Below are positions 1-8,200 of a DNA stretch of 19,115 nucleotides, piece after piece (position 1 is the first letter of the stretch; every line of letters starts with the position of its first letter). This DNA comes from JBCCFW01 sp039029535 (lineage in GTDB: Bacteria > Acidobacteriota > JBCCFW01), in assembly GCA_039029535.1 (NCBI GenBank), contig JBCCFW010000153.1:1-19115 (forward strand). Reading direction: 5' to 3'. Under the pieces are notes generated by a model that was not told where the DNA came from, searched no databases, and worked only from the letters and a program-made list of their open reading frames with translations. A program made the position numbers and the translations under genes.

Positions 1-3
1 CGA

Positions 4-23
4 CCCCGGGCCTGGGCCCGGGG
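4..23 (+). terminator. Perfect GC inverted repeat at the left edge, candidate terminator
   Basis: Positions 4-12 (CCCCGGGCC) pair perfectly with 15-23, leaving a very small loop. No coding region in the window reads into it, so it may end a gene lying off the left edge. The following bases (GCGTTCCCTC) are pyrimidine-rich but hold no T-tract, so the terminator role and strand are inferred. It could also be a protein-binding palindrome upstream of the large gene that starts at 106. Confidence 0.35.
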
Positions 24-105
24 CCGCGTTCCCTCGGCCGCATGCTCGGGATGCCCGCATCGCCGTTCCGAGAGCAGGCTGGCTCATCATCCCGAGGTTC
101 GCTCG

Positions 106-3100
106 ATGACTCCCTTGCTTGCCGCCCTGCTCTCGTCGCTGTTCGTCACCGGTGACTTCGTGCCGACCGCGATGGAGCCGCTCTCTCACCCGTCATGTGG
201 CCATTCGCACGGAGTGCCCTTCGTCGGCCCCTTGCCGGAGGGCACGCGCTTCGTCGATCGCTGGGGGCATCCCCACGAACCCGCGTCTCGACCCGCCCGC
301 ATTCAGGCCAGGCAGCACGGCGATCGGCAGGTTCCAGGGCTCCCGGACGACGACCTCATCGGGGTGGCGTCGAACTGCAACGTGCCGGTCACCTGCTCGA
401 ACGGGTTCGACATCGAGTTTGAAGACGTGACGACGGGCACGATGTGGGGCTTCGACGACTGCACGCCGGTGGGCGCGACCACCCTGGGAGCCGTGCGGAT
501 GAACACCGCCTGCGCGGTGCTCGACTACGTGGCGTCGATCATCGACCTGGGGGCCGCGACGCCCGACATCCTGGTGCTGCCCTCGCTCAACGACACCATG
601 TCCTCGACCATCGCCTTCGCCTCACCGACGTACCCGGTCACGCTCGGACCCGGCTTCCATGGCGGCAACCTCCGCGATCACGTCGTGACCGGGGTCGATC
701 CGACGCCTCTCGCCAGCGATCGCGACGCTGAGATCACGGTGAACTTCGCCATCACCATGAACTCGGACCACACGATCCCAGCCGGGTCGAACGTCGACCT
801 CTTCAGCGTGATGCTCCATGAGCTGTCCCACGCTCTCGGCTTTGCCAGCGGGATCGGCCAGACGGGTGCGGGGGAGCTGCCCGGAGGTGGCTACACGCTC
901 TTCGACCAGTTCCTCCGCATCACGGCGCCCGCAGGTCCGGTGCTCACCAATGGCACCGCGTATCTCGGAGGCCCCGGCGACCTGACCTCGAACGACGTCT
1001 GGTACTTCGAGGCCGGCAACGTCGAGGACCAGCCGGCGTACTCGCCCTTCGCCTTCGAGCCGAAGAGCAGCCTGAGTCACTTCGATCCCAGCCGTCCCAC
1101 GGCCGCCTCGAGTGCTCCCCAGCCCTTCGTCATGCGACCGAGCTACTCGGGTGGCGACTACCGCGAGTGGACGCCGCAGGAGATCGAGGTGTGGTGTGAT
1201 CTCGGCTATCTCCTGACGAACCCGGGCCTCTGCACGATCCCCCACGCCCTGGGGGTCGACGACTTCGACGTCACCACCCAGGCCACTCCAGTGACCACGA
1301 ACGTCATCGCCAACGACGTGGGTGGTTTCGCCGTCGCGATCGGCTCGGTAGTGGCGCCGCCACCCTCGGTGGGCACCGTCACGGTGTCGGGGACCGACAT
1401 CACCTTCACGCCCGACCCGGGCTTCTGCGGTGACGCGACGATCCTCTACTCGCCCATCGGGGCCAGCGGTCAGCCGGGCACGGTGGCGGCGCTGACCGTC
1501 ACGGTGAACTGCACGTTCTGTCCGGAAGATCCTTGCAACCTGGTCTGCAACGGTGGCTTCGAGATCGCGCCGGACCCCTGCGTCCTCATGTACGACTTCG
1601 ACACGATCTTCGACGGATTCTTGCCGAACTGGTCGACCTCGGGAGGATCACCGGATCTCTTCTCTCGTCAGTACCTCCTGTGGGATCCGAACCCCTGCGA
1701 CACGCCTTGGGTCTGCACCGGCACCGTCTTCAATCCGCCCGGCTTCGGGATTCCGTTCTCGTCGTTCTCTTGCCCTGGTGGCATCGACTCGTGGAATGGG
1801 GTGGGGAACGACCATTACATCGGGATGTACTCGAGCATGAGCGCGAGTAGCGTTCCCTCCTCCGAGGGAGTCACGGCGCCTCTGGTGGACGCGCTCGTTC
1901 CAGGTCAGACCTACGAGCTGTGCTTCCGGGCGCGCTCCCGGCCAGGATTCGGGACGAGCTCTCCAGAGACCCTTCACGTGGCCTTGAACGTTGCCGCTCC
2001 TGGAGCGGGGTCGCCCCACGTGAACATGCCGGGCAATCAGGTTCTCACTCCGGCGCTGGGTAGCTTCAACAGTTGGGAGCTGCTCACGCAGACCTTCGTC
2101 GCCAATGCTGCTCATGCCTTCATCACCATCGAGCCGCAGGTGACCAGCGGGGTGACGTCGTTCTCGAACTACGTCTTCATCGACGACGTTCGCCTGGTTC
2201 AGGACCTCCCGCAGCTCCAGGTGAGCAAGACGGTGAGCGACCCGAGCCCGGAGCCCGGCGACACGATCACCTACGCGATCGAGACCTGCAACGTGGGGAA
2301 GGACATCGCCATCAACGTCGAGGTCCAGGACCTGCTGCCGGCGGGGCTGAGCTACGCCGGTGGCTTCAGCGCCTACCCGAACCACCTCTATCCCTCGTCG
2401 TTCCTGCCCGGTGACTGTTTCACCGTGAACCTCGCGGCCGTCGTGGAGCCGACCGTTCCCCTGAACGTGCCCATCGACAACTGCGTGAGCATCGTCAGCC
2501 CTCATGCCGACTGCGTCCAACCCGATGGCTGTGCGACCCTCGAGGTCGCGGCGACCGACATCCAGGTCCAGAAGACCGTCACGCCGAGCAACCCGTCTCC
2601 GAGCGGCGTCACGACCTTCACGATCACGGTGACCAACCTCGGGCCGGAGCCGGCGACCGGCATCGAGGTGCTCGACCCGCTCGGACCCTGCTTCGGCTAC
2701 GACTCGCACTCCCTGATGCCGCCCATCGGGGGGTACTCACCGGTCACGGGCGAGCTCGTCATCCCGAACCTGGCGGTGGGGCAGTCCGTCCAGCTCGAGA
2801 TCGTCGCCGAGACCCTCTGCACCTGCGCCGAGAACTGCGCCGAGCTCGTCGCCGCCGAGCCCTACGACTTCAACCCTCTCAACGACCGAGCATGCGTCGA
2901 CGTCTTCACCGCCAACGTGGTCATCGACGGGAGCGTCACGCCGGCGCTCGCCAGCAACGTCGGCTTCATCCCTCCGGGGTCCTCGGTGTTCATCACCGGA
3001 ACCTTCGTCCACGACCTGCTGGGCGCCAACTACATCCTCGATGGTTGCCAGGTCTCGCTCGACACCAACGCCCGGATCGAGATCCCGCCGGGGGTGCGCA

Positions 3101-5151
3101 CGTTGACCCTTCGCGACTCCAGCCTCCGCGCCTGCACCGACATGTGGGACGGCATCCACGTCTGGGCGACCGACGCGGGGGTCGTCGTCGAGCAGGGGAG
3201 TCTCATCCAGGACGCCCGCAACGCCATCGTCTCCCACGACGGCGGCAACTTCGAGATCTTCGACTCCACCCTCGACCGCAACCACGTCCACGTGGAAGTG
3301 ACCCCGTACCCGGGTCTGATGGGGGCCACGATCTCGAACTCGACGCTCGGATGCTCGGCACCGCTCATCGCTCCCCACGCCGGTGAGCGCACGGCGGTGG
3401 GGGTCGACGTCGATCAGGTCGGCTACCTGCGCATCGGCGAGAACGTGGCGGGGGCGATGAACACGTTCTCGAGCCTGGCCGTTGGCGTCCGGTCGCGGCT
3501 GTCTGACGTCGAGATCTTCAACAACTTGTTCCTGGAGATTCAGCCCGAGACGGCGGGCGGCCAGCCGGTGCCGGGAACGGGGATCGCCGTGCACGCCATC
3601 GGTGCCCCTGGTGGCGTGGGTGGTCAGTCCTTCGATCTCAGGGTGGGCGGACCCTCTCCGGGGCAATTCGGAAACACCTTCCAGAACTGCTACGACGGGA
3701 TCGACGCCTCCGAGCAGCTCGACACGGCCATCGAGCACAACGCCTTCATCGACACCGACGAGACCGCGGTTCGGGTCCACCTGCAGCGCGATCGCGAGAT
3801 CCTCGTCCAGTTCAACGACTTCCGCGACTTCCGCATCGGCATCGCGCTCGAGCTGTTCCGGGACTGTGACGCCGACGTGGTCGGCAACGAGCTGACCGAT
3901 ACCAGCGGGCAGTCGGTGCGGGCCTTCCTGGCCGACGACGTTCAGCGAGTGTTCTCGAGCTCGGCGCGGACTCATGCCTGGCGCAACGTCGTCGAAGGCT
4001 GGGGCGAGCTGGCGCTGATCCAGACCTCCGATCACGTCTCGTTCAGCGACAACGTGGTGACCATGATCCCCGGCGCCTCGTTGTCGGCTCAGGGGGTTCG
4101 GGTCCTGGGAAGCGAGGACATCGTCGTCAACGGCAACCGCATCACCGCCAACGGCTCGAGCGGAGTCGCGCAGGTGCAGGCGGTCTTCGCTGCCCAGAGT
4201 CCTCGCACGAGGGTCACCTGCAATCGGATCACGGGGGCGGGCGTGCACGTGCACGCTCAAGGACCGGCGATGGCCGCCAGCACGATCGGTCGGAACCGGA
4301 TGACGACGGGGCTGGCTGCCTACGTGCTCAGCCTGCTCGGCTTCACCGGACAGCAAGGAGCCCTGAATGCGCCCAGCGACAACGTCTGGCAGACGTCCTT
4401 CGGTCTCGCCGACACCGCTTCGGTGCTCAGCGACGGCTCCCTGTCTCCCTTCGTCGTGCGTCAGGGCTCGCCACCGCATCAACCGCTGGTGAACCTGGCG
4501 TTCTTCGGCTCTCCCATCCTGGTGGCCACCACGCCGCCTCCGTTCTTCCTCGACCCTTGCGTGTCGATCGCGCTCAAGCCGGGACCGGGGGACGGGCCGG
4601 CCCTCGAGGCGATCGCGGCGGGTGAGCTCGGCTCGCTGGAAGAGCTGCCGGCCCTTTGGGAGGCCGACCGCTACTTCTTCGAGACGGTCCTGGTGGTGCC
4701 GGAGCTGCTGGAGAATCCGGCCCTGGCGGAGCACCACGCTCGGCTCATGCGGACCAACGTCCCGGTCGTGATCGAGGTGATCGAGCGTCTCCTCCGGGAC
4801 GAGGCCGGCTCGGCCGCGGATCTCCTGGGCACGATGACGCCGCGGGGCGCGATCGAGCAGGGCTACTGGGACGTTCTCGAGGCGATGGCCGCCCGGCTGG
4901 GTCATCCCGTCGTGCGGGAGCGAAGCGACGAGGAACGCCTGACGCTTCTCGGAGAGCTGGCCAAGCAGTGCATCGTCGACCGCGGTCGCGCCGTCACGTT
5001 GGCTCGGTCCGAGTTGGCCCGACGTGGCATCCGTGTTCTCGACGATGACGAGGGCCCCTGTGCGGTCCTGGAGCTGCTCGAAGCGGAGGGGAGGGGTCGC
5101 GACGCGACGACTCCCGTCGACCGGAGCCTGCGGCCGCGCCGCTCGCGTTAG
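106..5151 (+). CDS. Giant modular secreted zinc metalloprotease-like / beta-helix protein, copy A
   Basis: A 1681-residue protein, probably exported and acting at the cell surface or outside; substrate unknown. The ATG at 106 has a GAGG eight bases upstream. The N-terminus (MTPLLAALLSSLFVTG) is a short hydrophobic segment without a basic n-region. Residues about 90-375 form a metalloprotease domain: HELSHALGF at 238-246 supplies H238, E239 and H242; H325 in SLSHFD is the probable third zinc ligand and M343 in FVMRPSY the Met-turn, as in leishmanolysin-type metzincins. Then come a cadherin/Ig-like module (about 383-468, ITFTPDPGFCG), a cysteine-containing jelly-roll-like module (about 472-696, starting NLVCNGGFE and ending FIDDVRLVQ), two DUF11-type Ig repeats (about 701-817 and 818-933), a right-handed beta-helix (about 965-1475) and a helical C-terminal domain (about 1479-1658) with a basic tail. 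The gene is followed 103 bp later by a full-length paralogue. Domain calls are by eye; whether the protease is active is inferred from intact motifs. Confidence 0.9.
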   Translation: MTPLLAALLSSLFVTGDFVPTAMEPLSHPSCGHSHGVPFVGPLPEGTRFVDRWGHPHEPASRPARIQARQHGDRQVPGLPDDDLIGVASNCNVPVTCSNGFDIEFEDVTTGTMWGFDDCTPVGATTLGAVRMNTACAVLDYVASIIDLGAATPDILVLPSLNDTMSSTIAFASPTYPVTLGPGFHGGNLRDHVVTGVDPTPLASDRDAEITVNFAITMNSDHTIPAGSNVDLFSVMLHELSHALGFASGIGQTGAGELPGGGYTLFDQFLRITAPAGPVLTNGTAYLGGPGDLTSNDVWYFEAGNVEDQPAYSPFAFEPKSSLSHFDPSRPTAASSAPQPFVMRPSYSGGDYREWTPQEIEVWCDLGYLLTNPGLCTIPHALGVDDFDVTTQATPVTTNVIANDVGGFAVAIGSVVAPPPSVGTVTVSGTDITFTPDPGFCGDATILYSPIGASGQPGTVAALTVTVNCTFCPEDPCNLVCNGGFEIAPDPCVLMYDFDTIFDGFLPNWSTSGGSPDLFSRQYLLWDPNPCDTPWVCTGTVFNPPGFGIPFSSFSCPGGIDSWNGVGNDHYIGMYSSMSASSVPSSEGVTAPLVDALVPGQTYELCFRARSRPGFGTSSPETLHVALNVAAPGAGSPHVNMPGNQVLTPALGSFNSWELLTQTFVANAAHAFITIEPQVTSGVTSFSNYVFIDDVRLVQDLPQLQVSKTVSDPSPEPGDTITYAIETCNVGKDIAINVEVQDLLPAGLSYAGGFSAYPNHLYPSSFLPGDCFTVNLAAVVEPTVPLNVPIDNCVSIVSPHADCVQPDGCATLEVAATDIQVQKTVTPSNPSPSGVTTFTITVTNLGPEPATGIEVLDPLGPCFGYDSHSLMPPIGGYSPVTGELVIPNLAVGQSVQLEIVAETLCTCAENCAELVAAEPYDFNPLNDRACVDVFTANVVIDGSVTPALASNVGFIPPGSSVFITGTFVHDLLGANYILDGCQVSLDTNARIEIPPGVRTLTLRDSSLRACTDMWDGIHVWATDAGVVVEQGSLIQDARNAIVSHDGGNFEIFDSTLDRNHVHVEVTPYPGLMGATISNSTLGCSAPLIAPHAGERTAVGVDVDQVGYLRIGENVAGAMNTFSSLAVGVRSRLSDVEIFNNLFLEIQPETAGGQPVPGTGIAVHAIGAPGGVGGQSFDLRVGGPSPGQFGNTFQNCYDGIDASEQLDTAIEHNAFIDTDETAVRVHLQRDREILVQFNDFRDFRIGIALELFRDCDADVVGNELTDTSGQSVRAFLADDVQRVFSSSARTHAWRNVVEGWGELALIQTSDHVSFSDNVVTMIPGASLSAQGVRVLGSEDIVVNGNRITANGSSGVAQVQAVFAAQSPRTRVTCNRITGAGVHVHAQGPAMAASTIGRNRMTTGLAAYVLSLLGFTGQQGALNAPSDNVWQTSFGLADTASVLSDGSLSPFVVRQGSPPHQPLVNLAFFGSPILVATTPPPFFLDPCVSIALKPGPGDGPALEAIAAGELGSLEELPALWEADRYFFETVLVVPELLENPALAEHHARLMRTNVPVVIEVIERLLRDEAGSAADLLGTMTPRGAIEQGYWDVLEAMAARLGHPVVRERSDEERLTLLGELAKQCIVDRGRAVTLARSELARRGIRVLDDDEGPCAVLELLEAEGRGRDATTPVDRSLRPRRSR

Positions 5152-5165
5152 TCCCATCGTTGCTT

Positions 5166-5190
5166 CCGAGGTGCGCGTCGCTCACCTCGG
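5166..5190 (+). terminator. Hairpin in the gap between the two giant paralogues
   Basis: CCGAGGTG at 5166-5173 pairs perfectly with CACCTCGG at 5183-5190, with two further G-C pairs possible inside the loop. It begins about 15 bp after the stop of the first giant gene. No T-tract follows, so it may be an mRNA 3'-end stabiliser or part of a tandem terminator with the hairpin at 5213. Confidence 0.4.
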
Positions 5191-5212
5191 CTTGCCCGCA
5201 CGAGCCAGTCGG

Positions 5213-5228
5213 GTCGTGAGGGCACGAC
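5213..5228 (+). terminator. Hairpin with pyrimidine tail, candidate terminator of the first giant gene
   Basis: GTCGTG at 5213-5218 pairs with CACGAC at 5223-5228 around a four-base loop. It is followed by the pyrimidine-rich run TGTCCTCCTCTA. A stem plus pyrimidine tail also follows the second giant gene. If it functions, the paralogues are separate transcription units; if not, they are co-transcribed across a 103-bp gap. Confidence 0.4.
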
Positions 5229-5254
5229 TGTCCTCCTCTACTGGGTATTGACCG

Positions 5255-8200
5255 ATGACCTCCTTGCTTGTCGCTCTTCTCTCGACCGCCCTGGTGACCT
5301 CAGAGCCCGCGCACTGGCTGTCTCCTGTGTCCGAGCCAGCTCCTGTCTCCTGGTCCTGTCGGCACCGCGCTCCCTACTCGGGCGTGCTGCCGGCAGGCAC
5401 CCGTCTCATCGATCGCTTCGGTCATCCGTGGAAGCCGGTGGCGCGGCCTGAGCGCATCCAAGCGAGCGAGCCCGGCGACGCGCGAGCTCCCGGACTGCCG
5501 CAGCCCGACGTCGGGACCTTCGCCTCGACCTGCAACGTCCCGCTGACCTGCGCCAGCGGCTTCGTGGTCGAGTTCGAGGACGTCCTCCTCGGCACGGGCC
5601 AGGGCTTCGACGACTGTGACCCGGTAGGGGGCGGTACGCTGGGTGAGCAGCGGATGGAGACGGCCTGCGCCGTGCTCGACTACGTGGCGTCGGTCATCGA
5701 CCTGGGGCCGGCGACGCCCGACATCATCGCCCGGAGCTCGCTGAACGACCCGTCCGGCTCGGTCATCGCCTTCGCTTCGGCGTCCTACCTGAACGGCCTG
5801 GGCACCGGGTTTCACGGAGGCAACCTCCGCGACCACGTCGTCACGGGCATCGACCCGACGCCCTTGGCCGGGGAACACGACGCCGAGGTCACGGTGAACT
5901 TCGGCATCACCATGCACTCGGACCACGCCGTCTCGTCGGGGACTGGAGTCGACCTGTTCAGCGTCCTGCTCCACGAGCTCTCCCACGCCCTGGGTTTCGC
6001 CAGCGCGATCGGGCCGACAGGAGCGGGGCAGTTGACCGGCGGCGGCTACACGCTCTTCGACGAGTTTCTCCGGAGCTCGACGCCCAGCGGTCCGGTGCTG
6101 ACCAACGGCACGACCTACCTGGGAGGGCCCGGTGCCCTGACCTCCAACGACGTCTGGTACTTCGAGACGGCCAACGTCGAGGACCAGCCGGTCTACTCAC
6201 CGCTGAGCTGGCAGCAAGGGAGCAGCCTCAGTCACTTCGACCATGACCGCGCGACGGCCGCGTCCAGCGCTCCGCAGCCCTTCGTCATGCGACCGAGCTA
6301 CTCGGGTGGGGACCTGCGCTCGTGGACCCCTCAAGAGATCGAGGTCTGGTGTGATCTCGGCTACTCGCTGGTGGGCTCTTGCACCACGTCGCATCCGCTC
6401 GGCGTCGACGACGTCGACATGACGACCCAGGGAACGCCGGTGACGGTCGACGTCATCGCCAACGACATCGGGGGCGTGGCGATCGACGTGGGCTCCGTGG
6501 TGGCGCCGGTGCCGACCATCGGAGCCATCGTCATGTCGGGCACCGACATCACGTTCACGCCGGACCCTGGCTTCTGCGGGGTCGCGACGATCCTCTACTC
6601 GCCGGTCGGTCCCACGGGCCTGGTGGGGACCGTGGCCTCATTGACCATCACCGTGAGCTGCGACTTCTGTCCTGAGGACCCCTGCAACTTCGTCTGCAAC
6701 GGAGACTTCGAGGGTGCTCCGAGTCCCTGCGCGGTGCAGTACGACTTCAACACCGTGGGCCTGGGGCAGGTGCCGAACTGGATCTCGCCGGGGGGAGGGG
6801 CCGACATCTACTCGCGTCAGTACATGGCGTGGGACCCGAACCCGTGCGACACGCCGTGGAGCTGCACCATGACCTCGGGGCTGGTGGGCTTCGGCATCCC
6901 TGAGTCGTTCTACTCCTGCATCAACAACGGCTTCGACACGTGGAACGGCGCCGGGTCCGGCAACGACCACTACATGGGCATGCGCTACGCCCGCAACATC
7001 TTGGGGCCCTACTCGGAAGGCATCACCGCCCCGCTGGTCAAGCCGCTGGTTCCCGGTCAGCCCTACGAGCTCTGCCTACGAGCGCTCAACTCGGTGGTGC
7101 AGAACCTGCCTGGTTCGCCGGGGGCGCTCCACGTGGCTCTGAACACCACGAACCCTGGAGTGGGCTCGTTCACGGCGAACATGCCGGGCGTGCAGGTCTT
7201 CAGCCTGCCGTTCTCCGGCTTCGACACCTGGGAGCAGCTCACCCTGCCCTTCGTCGCCAACGCGGCCCACGAGTTCGTCACCATCGAGCCGGAGATCTTG
7301 TCGGGCGGGGGCCACTACTCCTACTACGTGTTCGCCGACGACGTGCGACTGGTCCAGGACCTGCCGCAGCTCCAGGTCAGCAAGACGGTGAACGATCCGA
7401 CCCCCGAGCTCGGCGACACGATCTTCTACTGGATCCAGACCTGCAACCTCGGCAAGAACGACGTGTTCGGGGTTCAGCTCCAGGACGTGCTGCCGGCAGG
7501 GCTCTCACACGTCAGCGGGCTCTCGGCCTATCCCGACCACCAGATCTCGTTCTTGCCGGCTGGTGCTTGCAACACCGTCGTCTTGACCGCGCTCGTCGAG
7601 CCCACGGCGCCCGTCAACACGCCCATCGACAACTGCGTGAGCATCGTCAGCCCGCACGCCGACTGCGCCCAGCCCGACTCCTGCGCGACGATCGAGGTGG
7701 TGGCGACCGACATCGCCGTGACCAAGAACGCCACGCCGGTGAACCCGCCACCGGGTGGGACCACGACCTTCGAGATCACCGTCACGAATCTCGGCCCGAA
7801 GCACGCGACCACCGTCCAGGTGTCGGACCAGCTCGGGCCCTGCTTTGCTCACGTCTCGCACTCGGTGACGCCGGCGACGGGAACCTACACGCCGGCGACC
7901 GGGCTGCTCGTCCTCCCGTCACTGGCGGTGGGGCAGACCGTGCAGCTCGACATCGTCGCGCAAGCCCTCTGCACCTGTGCCGAGAACTGTGCCGAGCTGG
8001 TGGGCGTGAATCCGCCCGACTTCAACCCGCTCAACGATCGAGCCTGTGTCGACGTCAGCACCGCCGACGTGGTCATCGACGGCAGCGTGACGCCAGCGCT
8101 CGCCAGCACGGTGGGGCCGATTCCACCGGGCTCCACCGTCTTCATCACGGGCACCTTCGTGCACGACCTCTTCGCGTCGACCTACCTCATCGACGGCTGC

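Noticed and set aside
2737..5157. Long open frame (806 codons) antisense to the first giant gene
   Set aside because: Arises from the high GC content opposite a real gene. The product is Arg/Asp/Val/Gly-rich without domains, and the + strand product has clear motifs and a full-length paralogue.
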